A DNA stretch of 64,000 bases, taken from the NCBI GenBank assembly GCA_026874595.1, contig CM049309.1:22179033-22243032 (forward strand), read 5' to 3'. This stretch comes from Sipunculus nudus. Taxonomy: Eukaryota; Annelida; Sipuncula; Golfingiida; Sipunculidae. The notes under the pieces were generated by a model, which did not search any database, was not told where the DNA came from, and worked only from the letters and a program-made list of their open reading frames with translations. The number at the start of each line of letters is the position of its first letter. Position 1 is the first letter of the stretch. The translations under genes and the position numbers were made by a program. Positions 12,261 to 23,600 of this stretch are shown here, one piece after another.

Positions 12261-12326
12261 CAGTGGCGTATCAAGGATTTGAAAATAGATATAATAATAT
12301 ATAATATATATATATATATATATATT
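12261..12326. mobile_element. Orphan hAT-type terminus CAGTGGCGTA with (TA)n
   Basis: CAGTGGCGTATCAAGG at 12261 has the terminal sequence style of the complete element at 17306. It is followed by a TA tract (about 12298-12326). No matching right end with a duplicated 8-mer was found at 14051 or 16474, so this is an isolated end or a diverged copy. Confidence 0.4.
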
Positions 12327-12542
12327 AATAAATCTTTTTTTAATTACATTGATATTCCACAAAGCCCTTTTAGTAGGAAGCAAGCATATTTAAACTTGTT
12401 TGAACACACTGCGTGGCTGTTAATTTGTCTCCTACTAAACATATCAAATATTGTTAGTTCGTGCATAATTATTATGATTATTAGATGTAATTTTGTAAGG
12501 TATCTAGTTCAAGTTGTTTTTGTGTTAACCGTTGGATCCTCA

Positions 12543-12555
12543 TCTATATATATAT

Positions 12556-12598
<43 letters not shown>
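12543..12598. repeat. (TA)n microsatellite
   Basis: Nearly pure TA dinucleotides, interrupted once near 12568. Confidence 0.95.
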
Positions 12599-12600
<2 letters not shown>

Positions 12601-13054
12601 GCATTATTTGAACAACAGAAAAATACATGTATCAATAAGTGTAGTGTTGTAACTTAATTGTAACTTTTAAGTAGAAAATGGTCAGCACACTTGTAAAAGA
12701 ACTGAAATGGATTAACTATTATATGTCACTGAATCTGTCAAAGGATACTGCATCTATTTTTCATGTAGAGCTTCTGATAATGAATTCCATAATATAGGTT
12801 TTCGTAGATAAATTGTTTTGCAGAAATTAAGTTCGAACTATAGCCAGTGGAGTTAAAAAGAAATAAAGATAGTCTGACCTGAGGTAATTAAAGTGTAGCT
12901 GCTTATTTATTCTAGGATGAAATTGGGCTTGGGCAACATGCACCCGCGCAATTTAAAGAGATAAAATCACATTTTTTTTACTGGAATAGAATTTAGAGCC
13001 TAAACCTTCAAATTATCAGGACTGCATATTACTATGAAACAGAAAGATACTTAC
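12599..13054 (-). other. Likely start of intron 1 of the minus-strand gene
   Basis: This is the non-coding stretch downstream (minus sense) of the donor at 13054. No second exon was identified. Confidence 0.4.
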
Positions 13055-13152
13055 CAGGCTAGGTAAGAAGACTGCTCTTTGGAAGTGGGTTGCTCTTCAC
13101 CTTGGTGGCCGACACTGTCGTAAAACCAACCCCAAGATGAATAAGAAGCCAT
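13055..13152 (-). CDS. First coding exon of an unrecognised gene
   Basis: Read on the minus strand, an ATG at 13152-13150 starts MASYSSWGWFYDSVGHQGE and runs 32 codons plus two bases to a consensus splice donor, CCTG|GTAAGTAT, at 13055/13054. An in-frame TAG lies 30 bases upstream of the ATG, so this is the first in-frame ATG. Codon composition is balanced and clearly unlike the AT-rich surroundings. A TATA box and an inverted CCAAT lie at the expected distances upstream. The peptide begins with an aromatic-rich segment (WGWFY) and continues hydrophilic (EEQPTSKEQSS). I do not recognise the family. The remaining exons should lie at lower coordinates, perhaps beyond the window. Confidence 0.7.
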
Positions 13153-13204
13153 ACCCTGGCTGGCCTCAGGGCCAGCCTTCTATAGAGCCCACTTGTCTCG
13201 TCCA

Positions 13205-13284
13205 AAAGAGAGCGAGTTGCTATGTTTTTTCCCTTTTATACAGGTTACAGAAGGCAGGGTAGAAACCCTGCATTGTGATTGGTT
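13205..13284 (-). promoter_or_regulatory. TATA/CCAAT promoter of the minus-strand gene
   Basis: On the minus strand, CCAAT lies at 13283-13279. TATAAAAGGG lies at 13240-13231, and a pyrimidine-rich start region (GCTCTCTTTTGG) follows about 30 bp downstream, near 13210. The coding ATG follows about 55 bp later. The spacing fits a core RNA polymerase II promoter. The exact start site is inferred. Confidence 0.65.
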
Positions 13285-14014
13285 AAGGGGCATCTCTATA
13301 TTGACTGTCAATCAGTGTTGATGCCCCACCCCTGGCCAACTGAGGTCAGGTCAAAGGGCAAGAATGCTACAAAAGTACATAAACACAAGAAATATTGGAA
13401 GTGAAAAATACTCATTGACTGTTATTTGCATACCATTTGCAGGTTCATATTATTATTGAAAATGCAGCTTTCTGACATAAAGCCTGGCCATCTAGCTCCA
13501 GTGACAGTAGCTGGGTATTTAAAGGTGATTTTAAATACCTCAGAACCTAGCCATGACAACATGACACTCAGGCTTTCGGAAATAAAACTGATAGGGCCTG
13601 GAGTCATGATGGCAGTCACAACAGAACGCCCATTCTAAGGGTCGGATCAAAATGCAGTTTCATTATAATTATAGTTGCATGCATATATTAAAATTGCTTA
13701 TGCATGATTCTGCTTTTAATGAGTGTATAATGCAATACATGATACATAATCGGAAAACTATAAGTTCTTATTTTTTTTATTTGTAAATTTAATATATCTC
13801 TATATATATATATATATATATCGTCGGTGTTATTATCGAGTAAAGTGTGATAACGGAAATACTTCCTATCTCATTATACTAGTATATTTTTGGATGCTCT
13901 CTTAGTGGAGTAAATCACCAATTTATTTATTGGAAAGTAATAAATATAATAATGAAATTGCTAGGGAATAAAAAAAGTAATCTGGAAAAGAAATGAAAAT
14001 TAAGAGATATTACG
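13285..14014. other. Upstream DNA and AT-rich intergenic sequence
   Basis: A less AT-rich stretch (13285-13640) holds overlapping open frames on both strands at 13422-13638, but no recognised protein. Beyond it is AT-rich DNA with a (TA)n tract at 13799-13820. Confidence 0.4.
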
Positions 14015-14051
14015 TCTGAACGGGCTTGCGCCCTCTATGGATGCACCACTG
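14015..14051. mobile_element. Orphan hAT-type right end
   Basis: The text 'gcgccctctatggatgcacc' leads into ACTG at 14051. Reversed, this reads CAGTGGTGCATCCATAG, the same style as the end at 16474 and the start at 12261. The 8-mers flanking these ends do not match each other, so no complete element is claimed. Confidence 0.45.
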
Positions 14052-15170
14052 AATAATAAATATGATATAATTAACCCTTGTACGGCATTAAAAATGCAGT
14101 TATAAATTACGATGTTATTCAAAATAAAATATAGTAATATATTTTCCATACGTTGAACAAATATGAAAATTCAATATATCCCAGAAGGTCATCGCTGGAA
14201 CAAACATACATGTATCATATGCAAAACGTATGTCTTTCAATATGTTACAGTTCAACGATATTAAAAAAAAAAATGTTACATTTATATCTTAGAAAAGGAA
14301 TACAACAGTCCAGATAATATATAACATACTAATACATGTATTATTATAAAATCTGATCGATTTACGAATTTAAGCAAATATTTTTTTAAACTAAAATTAA
14401 TTCTTTTTCAAGTTTTTGACTCTTTCTTTAAAACTTTATCAATCTCGATATTTATATTATATTAATTCCACTCCTGATGTTTCAAAATCACATTTCAACT
14501 TCAAATATATGGATATTTATTAATATATTAAAGTATGTTTGCATCTGATTGCATGATAAGGGCATATAACCAGAATGTGCACCCTTCAACTTCATATTAC
14601 TGTACGATTACAAGGATCTCGATAAGAAATCACAATTTTGTTTATATAATTTATATATAAATGCAACCGGACCATGAAATGTAAAATATAATTTGGCATA
14701 AAAAGTATTACATAAAAGATAAGGGTCTTAGAGATTCATAATACTGATGAATTTTTTTTTTGGTCAATGGAAGAGGAAAATGTTTTCAAATTATACATTA
14801 AAAATAAAATATTTTGTTCGAAACAACTTGTAAAATCATTAACTGGACGGTTTTTTGGTTCTGTCAAATTTTCTGTTTAAGTCTCTATGATATTATCAGG
14901 GTGATTTTTATAGGGGCACATGTATAAAATATTATCAAAACCTTTATTTTTTTCATGTTTCCATCAACATAAAATGCGGTAACAGCTTAAAATATTGATG
15001 AGTTAAAATAATCTTGTTTTACAAAATGAAATAAAATATCAATATAATATATTATTTAAAAAAACAGCATCATGAATGTTACAAAACAGAATGAATTTAT
15101 GAAAAATACATGATACTGAAGAAACTGAAAATGCTTGACACATTTGCTGACGATATGATGACCAGTGCAT
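14052..15170. other. AT-rich DNA, no features recognised
   Basis: About 1.1 kb of very AT-rich sequence with no convincing reading frame or repeat. Confidence 0.5.
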
Positions 15171-15429
15171 TTGCCATTACTGGCTTCCGAGTTTTACACA
15201 TTTGGACCATAACCGGGCATTTCCGAGCAAAAAATAGTCATTAACTTCGGATGGATAACTTTGATTATTTTACATGATGATAGAAAAGACCTTATTCTAT
15301 CAATAAAAATAAAAAGGTACTTTCCATTGATGTAGTAGCATTTTAATTATGCTTCGATCATTGCTTTACAAAAAGTCCTTGCTTCCGACTTCCGACTTCC
15401 GAGTTTTACACATAGCCGTTTGGAAATCC
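15171..15429 (+). repeat. Direct repeat TTCCGAGTTTTACACA
   Basis: The 16-mer occurs at about 15187 and again near 15399. At the second site CTTCCGA is locally triplicated. It lies just upstream of the candidate gene start at 15600. Confidence 0.6.
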
Positions 15430-15599
15430 CCTACCGGAAGTTATGATTCTCCCGCTGACAGACGTGGAGACGAGTTTTTCGAGTAAAACCAGCCTCGGAA
15501 TTAAAAACTGCTGCACGTTTGCACGTAAGTCAACCGTAGATGTAATAATTATTATTTTCCCCAACAGAATAACGTCACTTTTTGTCTTAACTCAGGAAA

Positions 15600-15789
15600 A
15601 TGACAGTTCGAGAAGTGGATGAAAATGAAAAAGTAGTGTCAGAAATGGCGTGCACATCTGCACATACTAGAACTGATGCGAACCCAATAGCTTGTACTGT
15701 CACCCCATCGTCTTCAGTTCATCTAAAATCGACGTTTGGGGTGACAAGCTGTCGCTACCCAGAACCAAGAAACCGGAAGCTTTCATATA
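15600..15789 (+). CDS. Candidate first coding exon, unrecognised protein
   Basis: An ATG at 15600 starts MTVREVDENEKVVSEM and continues with Ser/Thr-rich text (CTVTPSSSVHLKST) and CRYPEPRNRKLS. Codons are less AT-biased than the flanks. Just upstream, a GC-richer segment (15430-15530) carries a donor-like CAC|GTAAGT at 15525 and an acceptor-like ttaactcag ending at 15595, which would make a short 5'-UTR intron. The exon could end at a weak donor, ATA|GTATTT, at 15789/15790. Without splicing the frame runs to a stop at 15831-15833. No family is recognised. Confidence 0.35.
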
Positions 15790-15833
15790 GTATTTTGGTG
15801 TATTCCAGGTTAAATTTTAAAAATGAGGCATAG

Positions 15834-17297
15834 CATACGTCTAGTCAAAGTACAAATAGCTTGCATTGATTGTTTGACAGTTTTTTGCCATCCTCCATCA
15901 TGTTACAGAACAATCACAGGGTTGGGAGACTTCACTTCTGCACACAAACAAAATATAAAAGAGAGATAGTAAAAAACATGAGAGAAATGTGTAAGTATAT
16001 AATCCCTTTACTGTTCAGATTTATTTTAGAAATGTTCAAAGTCTGACACTCTTTACATTTACATTACGAACAATATCTAGCTAAGCTTTTGTTCTTCCTT
16101 CACAAAATTTCAACAAATACAACAACACTAGTTTCTCTTTAGGTCAATAGGAACCTTTAGAACTGATAATAAATATACATTATTACATAAGTTATATATA
16201 TCCATATTTACATTACAGACAAGATCTTTCTTGTTTTTCTTCTTTCTTTTCCATATGGGAATAACATTACCATAACCGCGCATAGAGAAACATGAAAATA
16301 TTTTTTTTTCTTAAAACGCCATATTTTATATCTATGTGTGTGCATACTCAATTAAAATAACATAAAATTAATTTGAGTTAACAAACATAACACTTGACAG
16401 TAGTTGACTGGTATAAGTGTTAGTAGGATTTTAGGGGGGCGCGCCCCTTTGCGCCCCCTATGAATACGCCCCTGAGGTATGATTGTCTAATTAGAGATCT
16501 GCTTCAATGAACAAGTTTGTGCATATTGTATTAGGTTCTTATTCGAATTTCACACTGATCAAAATAATGTAGATGACTACGATCTTGTTGAAGGCGGCAT
16601 ATCCCTTTGATACCTGAAATGTCTGAAACGTGACAAGATATTTTCTTTATGTTAAGTTATATTTAGAATACTCATTCAGTCAAGTGAAGTTTATTAGATA
16701 TCATTCTACTATCATTGTCGCTTCTACGCACCTGTTAATGCTATTATTTATAAGAACAAATATAAAGCTAAACAAGGTAAGTGGTTTCATTCAACTAAGT
16801 TCTCAGACAAGTTTCAAAACTGATAACCTTTATCTTTTTCTTCTCCTGTACAACATGTACAAACCAGTCATGACTGAATTCTGTCTGTACATGTGTAACC
16901 CATCACAGGGAAAATCCCTGTCGACTGTGGTGTCAGGAGGTGAAAGGTCAAGATCATATCTGAAGTTAATCTCAATATGGCTTTCAGATGATGAAATTCT
17001 TGTTAGGAGTGTAAGCTAAATTCGCATGCTTGTAAGCTGAGCGTCATTACCCATGGGTCACTTGTTTAATTATTCTGACTTTCGTGAGACTTCCTTTACC
17101 TTTTTTTTTAAAGAAAATGTTTAGTTCAGTTTCACTTAAAATTGTTATAGATGCAGCTTAACATTTTCTTGTTATGGAATCATATCTGATGGAATAAATT
17201 AGAATCGTTCGTGTATCTCTTGTAATGCTTATATCTTGAACGGTTAAGGGCGAAAGACCAGTCTGAAAAAAAGAGGCAGTAGTAAGGGTTATAGTCT
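15834..17297. other. AT-rich DNA with a hAT-type right end and repeat end
   Basis: 'ctatgaatacgcccctg' ends at 16474 and is a hAT-style right end with no partner. Near 17035, 'taagctgagcg...cccatgggtcacttgttt' is the right-end text of a dispersed repeat seen at 5622. A 129-codon frame at 16630-17019 (+) contains AAG|GTAAGT at about 16780 but no recognisable protein. Confidence 0.4.
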
Positions 17298-17357
17298 AAT
17301 ATCATCAGTGGCGTCAATTTTTTTCCAGAGTGGGGGGGGGGGGGGGGGATGAATTTG

Positions 17358-17394
<37 letters not shown>

Positions 17395-17437
17395 GTACAC
17401 ACATATATACCTTTCAGCGTCTGTGAGTGACATATTC

Positions 17438-17479
<42 letters not shown>

Positions 17480-17572
17480 GATTATAATATATATATAATT
17501 ATATTTCAAATAATTATAATATTATAATAGAAAATAAGTTATTTTGTGAGTTCTAAGCAGGTTTAGATATAA

Positions 17573-18010
17573 CATGTTTTGGTAATCGTGCAAAATAACG
17601 GACCCATATTTCTCTCTCTCACAAATAACTGTGACCACATTTCACTAAATTTTTTTTTGCATGATAAAGTTGACGATCCGGCGCATCTAATGATATCATA
17701 TTTTTGTATGTTATTAATATATTTATTTTGCTACAAACTGTCGAAAAAGGGTAGTTTGCCGAAAATACCCAAAATGACGTCGTGTCAAAGACGTTCTGAG
17801 CCGACGTCATGAATCCACAGTAATATATATATATACCATGTTAAACATTTAGATGATGTCTTATAAAATTTACAGTCAATATATAATATTACCCATATAC
17901 GTTTATACTTTTTTACCTCATTTTATCCACATTTTACTTGATGTACGTTCAAGGTGACGACGCCCTGCCGTCAGAACGTAAACAAATGTCGAGTGTCACG
18001 TGACAAGTCA
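17573..18010 (+). repeat. Left inverted arm of the hAT-type element
   Basis: This arm matches the reverse complement of 20035-20478. Shared blocks are 'ggtaatcgtgca', 'taacggacccat', 'actgtcgaaaaagggtagtt', 'aatgacgtcgtgtcaaagac', 'tcatgaatccaca' and 'ttacagtcaatata'. Similarity weakens toward the centre (about 17886-18010). It contains several GACGTC palindromes. Confidence 0.85.
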
Positions 18011-18199
18011 TGCACTTAAAATCAAGAGAGACACGGGAGAAACACGTTCGTCCGCATAATGTTACAACATTTTTTGTTATACTAACATAATAATATCCTT
18101 ATTTTTAATAAAATAATTATTAAGTGTGACAACATTTATTAGTTATAATTAAGGACATTATTAATTTTGGGATCTCTTTTTTATAAATTGTGTGACCAC

Positions 18200-18497
18200 A
18201 TATAGTAGTTAGAAATAGTAAAAAAAAGGTGTTGTGACCACATTTAAATATATTCTTACATCATTATATCCCTTATTTTTTCTAAATTTAATCCTGAATT
18301 ATTTTCAAACCAAGAGACCATTTTTTTTACCAATAAAAAAATAAGTTGTGACCACATTTTATTTGACCAGCCATATAAGTTTGTATTATATATAGAATAT
18401 TATAAAATGTGGTCACATATGGTGTGACCACATTTTTAACCCATGAATATTGACAAAAATAAGGTGTGACCAAAATTTAACCAGCCATATAAATTTG

Positions 18498-18542
<45 letters not shown>

Positions 18543-18751
18543 AATGTTGTCACATATGGTGTGACCACATTTTTAAAAATAAATTTTGCCAAAAATAAGT
18601 TGTGACCACATTTAACTTGACCAGCCATATAAGTTTGTATTATATGTAGAATATTATAAAATGTGGTCACATATGGTGTGACCACATTTTTAACCCATGA
18701 ATATTGACAAAAATAAGTTGTGACCAAAATTTGACCAGCCATATAAGTTTG

Positions 18752-18802
<51 letters not shown>

Positions 18803-19760
18803 AATGTTGTCACATATGGTGTGACCACATTTTTAAAAATAAATTTTTGCCAAAAATAAGTTGTGACCACATTTTACTTGACCAGCCATATAAGTTTGTA
18901 TTATATATAGAATATTATAAAATGTGGTTACATATGGTGTGACCACACTATTACCAATAAATATTAACAAAAAAAAGGTGTGACCACATTTTATTTGACC
19001 AGCCATATAAGTTTGTATAATATATAATATTATAAAATGTGGTCACATAGTGTGACCACATGTTTTACAATAAATATTAACAAAAATAAGGTGTGATCAC
19101 ATTTTATTTGTCAAGCCATGTAAGTTTGTAATAAATGTATAATATTTTAGAATGTGGTCACATATAATGTGACCACATTTTTTACAATAAATATTGACAA
19201 AAATAAGGTGTGACCACATTTTATTTGAACAGCAATATATGTTTGTATTATATAAATAATATTATAAAATATGGTCACATATGGCGTGACCACATTTAAT
19301 ACCTATAATTATTAACAAAAATAAGGTGTGACCACATTTTATTTGACCAGCCATATAAGTTTGTATTATATATATAATATTATAAAATGTGGTCACATAT
19401 AGCGTGGCCACATTTATTACCAATAAATATTAACAAAATTAAGGTGTGACCACATTTTATTTGACAAGCCATGTAAGTTTGTAATAAATGTATAATATTT
19501 TAGAATGTGGTCACATATGGTGTGACCACATTTTTTACAATAAATATTGACAAAAATAAGGTGTGACCACATTTTATTTGAACAGCCATATATGTTTGTA
19601 TTATATATATAATATTATAAAATATGGTCACATATGGCGTGACCACATTTATTACCAATAAATATTAACAAAAATAAGGTGTGACCACATTTTATTTGAC
19701 CAGCCATATAGGTTTGTATTATATATATAATATTATAAAATGTGGTCACATATGGATGAT
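18200..19760. repeat. 118-bp tandem core with TGTGGTCACA palindromes
   Basis: From about 18850 onward the units repeat every 117-118 bp. 'gtgtgaccacattttattt' starts at about 19208, 19326, 19444, 19561 and 19679. Earlier units are spaced about 250 bp apart because alternate copies carry long (TA)n tracts (18499-18537 and 18751-18797). Each unit holds an imperfect palindrome, TGTGGTCACA-TATGG-TGTGACCACA. About ten to twelve units are present. The core has no coding frame. Confidence 0.9.
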
Positions 19761-20034
19761 ATGCCCAACATGGTCCCGTGTTTCTGCCGCGTTCGCCTCG
19801 ATTTTAAGGGCTACCGGTCTGTTACTCATGGTGAGGGGATGTTCCCATCTGATTGTCCTTACATAAAGTAGTCTAACAGGACAAAAAAAAATAAATAAGA
19901 TAAATGACATGTATAAAATGTAGTCTTTATACTCTGTCCACAAAAATGACTGTTTATTACACAATTTATATTTATTTGACATATAAAACGTACATAGAGA
20001 CAAAGCTGAATAGAGCAAGAGTTAACGTGATCAG

Positions 20035-20478
20035 TCGAATACATTCACAGACGACATTGCATGTTTATGTTTTTGGCGGCACGACGTCGTCAACTTTTAT
20101 TAAATCTTGGGAAATATGGATATTTAGAGGTAAAATTGTCTCTCTATCTATGCATAAAAAGATATATTGACTGTAATTTTTGTTAGACATCATCCTTTTG
20201 TTTAACATGGTATGCACGTACAGTAGTGTGGATTCATGACGTCGGCTGAGAACGTCTTTGACACGACGTCATTTTGGGTATTTTCAGCAAACTACCCTTT
20301 TTCGACAGTTTGTAGCAAAATATATTTATATCAAACATACAAAAATATTGTACCATTGGATGCGCTGGATCTTCAACTTTTACATGAAACAGTTTTTTTT
20401 CATTGAAATGTGGTCACACTTTTTTGTGAGACCATGTAAGATGGGTCCGTTATATTGCACGATTACCCATGTTTTAGT
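20035..20478 (-). repeat. Right inverted arm of the hAT-type element
   Basis: This is the reverse-complement partner of 17573-18010. The outer 280 bp (20200-20478) are the better conserved part. Confidence 0.85.
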
Positions 20479-20655
20479 TAATGGATTCAAAGTTTTCTAA
20501 TTATTAATATATTTCATTTGCAATATTATAATATTTTTCTCTGAAAAGTGGGGGGGGGGGGGATTACATTGGCCATCCCCCCTTGCCAAAAAGTGTGGGG
20601 GGAGGGTATATATACCCCCATCCCCCCCCCCTATATTGACGCCCCTGAATATCAT

Positions 20656-23600
20656 ACAAAGATAGTTAGTCTCGTGGTTATAGTCGGATATCATGCAGAG
20701 AGAACTGGTCTCGTGGATTTAGTCTGATATCAGACAGATCTCGAGAGCCCTAGTCTCGTGGTTATAGTCTGATATCACACAGAGATATCTAACCTCGTTG
20801 TTCAAGTATGATATCATACAGAGATATCTTATCTCTGTATGAGTTAAAGTCTGATATAACTCAAGAATATCTAGACCCGTGTATATAGTCTGATATTACA
20901 CGGAGAGGTCTTGTCGCGCGGTTATAGTCGGATATCACACAGAGATATCTAGTCTCGAGGCTATAGTCGGATATCGCAAAAGGAGATATGGTCTGGTGGT
21001 TATAGTCTAATATTACACGGGGAGATGTAGTGCCGTGGTTATAGTCTGATATCAAACAAGGATATCTATTTCCGTGGTTATTTTCTGATATTACACACAG
21101 AGATCTAGTCCCGTGGTAATTTTTTTGATATTTGATTGAGAGATCTAGTGTCATGGTTAGAATCTGATATTACACAGAGAGATCTAGTCCCATGGTTATA
21201 GTCTGATTTCACACACAGAGATCTGGTCTCGTGGTTAGAGTATGATGTTACACAGAGAGATCTGGTCTCGTGTTTATCGTCTGATATCACATTGAGAGAT
21301 CTAGTCCCATGGATATAGTCTGATATCACACACACACAGATCTAGTCTCGTGGTTAGAGTCTGATGTTACACAGAGAGATCTGGTCTCGTTTTTATAGTC
21401 TGATATCTAGATAAATAGTCTGACTAGTTCAATGGTTATAATCTGATATCACACAGAGATATTTAGTCTGATGGTTATAGTCTAATACCACACACAGATA
21501 GTTAGCATTATGGTTATGATCGGATATCATGCAGAGAGAACTCCTGGATAGAGTCTGATATCAGGCAGAGACACCTAGTCTCGTGGTTAGGGCCTGATAT
21601 CACACAGAGCTATCTAGTCACGTGGTTAAAGTCTCATATCACATAGAATCAAATAGAGGGATCTAGTCTCATTGTTATAGTCTGATAGCAGGCAGAGACA
21701 GCTAGTTTCGTGGTTATAGTCTGCTATCACAGACAAATCTAGTCCCCCTGGATAGAGTCATATATCACACAGAGATATTTAGTCACGTGGTTTTAGTCTG
21801 ATATCACATAGAGGAATCTAGTCCCATTGTTATAGTCTCATGGCAGGCAGAGACAGCTAGTTTCGTGTTAATAGTCTGATATTACACGAAGAGATCTAGT
21901 CTCTTAGATATAGACTGATATCATAGAGAGAGCTGGTCTCGTGGTTATAGTCTGAAATCACACAGAGATATCCAGTCTCGTTGTTCAAGTCTGATATCAC
22001 ACATAGGAATCTAATCCCGTACTTAAAGTCTGATATCACATAGAGATACCTATTCCCATGGTTAAAGTCTGATATCACAGAGAGATATCTTGTCCCTATC
22101 ACACCGAGAGATCTAGTCCCGTGGTTATACTCTGTTAATACACAGAGATGTCTGGTCACGCGCTTATAGTCTGATATCACACAGAGATATCTAGTCCTGT
22201 GGTTATAGTCTGATATTACACGGAAAGATCTAGTCCCATGGTTATAGTTTGATACCACAAAGGGATGTCTAGTCTCATGGCTATAGTCTGATATCACACA
22301 GGGAGATCTGGTCTGGTGATTATAGTCTGATTTCACACAGAGATATATAGTCTCGTTGTTCAAGTCTGATATCACACAGATAAATCTGATCTCATAGTTA
22401 AAGTATGATATAACACAAGGATATCTAGTCCCATGGTTAAAGTCTGATATCACATGGAGATATCTAGTCCCTATCACACCGAGATATCTAATCCCTTGGT
22501 TATAGTCTGATGTCACACAGAGAGATGTAGTCTCTGTTACACATAGAGATCCAGTCCAGTGTCTATAGTCCGATATATCACAGAGATATCTTGTCTGTTG
22601 ATTATAGTATGATTTTACAAAGAGAGATCTAGTAGATATAGACTGATATCACAGAGAGCTGGTCTTGTGGTTATAGTCTGATATCACACAGAGATATCTG
22701 GTTTCCTTGTTCAAGGCTGATATCAATAAGAGAAACCTAGTCCCGTTCTTATAGTCTGATATCACACAGAGATATCTAATCTCATATTTAAAGTCTGATA
22801 TAACACAGGGATATCTATTCCCGTGGTTATAGTCTGGTATTACATGGAAAGATCTAGTCCCATGTTTTAACTCTGATATCACACAGATATATCTAGTCCC
22901 GTGGTTAAAGCCTGATAATACATCGAGAGATCTAGTCCCGTGGTTATAGTCTGATAATACACAGAGATGTCTAGTCACGCGCTTATAGTCTGATATCACA
23001 TAGAGATATCTGGTCTCGTGGCTATAGTCTGATATCACACAGAAAGATCTGGTCTGTTGGTTATAGTCTGATATTTCAGGGAAAGATCTAGTCCCATGGT
23101 TTTAGTCTGATATCACACAGGGATGTCTAGTCTCATGGCTATAGTCTGATATCACCCAGAGAGATCTGGTCTGGTGGTCATTGTCTGATATCTCAGAGAG
23201 ATTTCCAGTCTCGTTGTTCAAGTCTAATATCACTCTAGTCCCGTGGTTAAAGTCTGATATCACAAAGAGATATCTAGTCTCGTGGTTAGGATTTGATGTC
23301 ACACAGAGATATCTAGATAATCTATTGACCTAGATTCGTGTTTATAGTCTGATATAAAACAGAGAGATCCGTTCATGTGGTTATAGTCTGATATCATACA
23401 GTAGGCCCAATGTTGTGGTTAGGGTCTGGTCCCTATCATACCGAGATATCTAGTCCCGTGGATATAGTCTCATATTATACAGAGATATCTAGACTCATAG
23501 TTAAAGTCTGAAAATACAACAGGGATATCTAGTCTCATGGTTAAAGTCTGATATCAAACAGACATATCTAGTGCGGTGGTTATAGTTTGATATCACACAG

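Larger units (their letters stand above)
17306..20647. mobile_element. Complete non-autonomous hAT-type foldback element
   Basis: The termini are CAGTGGCGTCAA (17306-17317) and, read inward on the other strand, CAGGGGCGTCAA (20647-20636): 11 of 12 identical. They are bounded by a perfect 8-bp direct duplication, AATATCAT, at 17298-17305 and 20648-20655. An 8-bp duplication with CAGNGGCG ends is the hallmark of hAT transposons. Inside each end lie G-runs (17 at 17332, 13 at 20550) and TA tracts, then long inverted arms, then a tandem core. No transposase frame exists, so it must have been mobilised in trans. The flanking text is minisatellite unit on both sides, so it inserted at the edge of that array. 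Confidence 0.88.

Noticed and set aside
13030..13075. 'atacttaccaggctagg' as the 5' end of a U1 snRNA gene
   Set aside because: Only the first nine bases fit U1; the rest does not. The same bases are better explained as the reverse complement of a consensus splice donor.
13422..13638. Overlapping 65-70-codon frames on both strands
   Set aside because: Codon bias is not decisive for either strand, no splice signals were chosen, and no family is recognised.
12261..14051. A complete hAT-type element between these two ends
   Set aside because: The flanking 8-mers (actagata and aataataa) agree at only about half of positions, so no target duplication supports it.
18413..18742. 109-codon minus frame in the tandem core
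   Set aside because: It translates the 118-bp unit and TA tracts; this is an artefact of the hAT-type element core.
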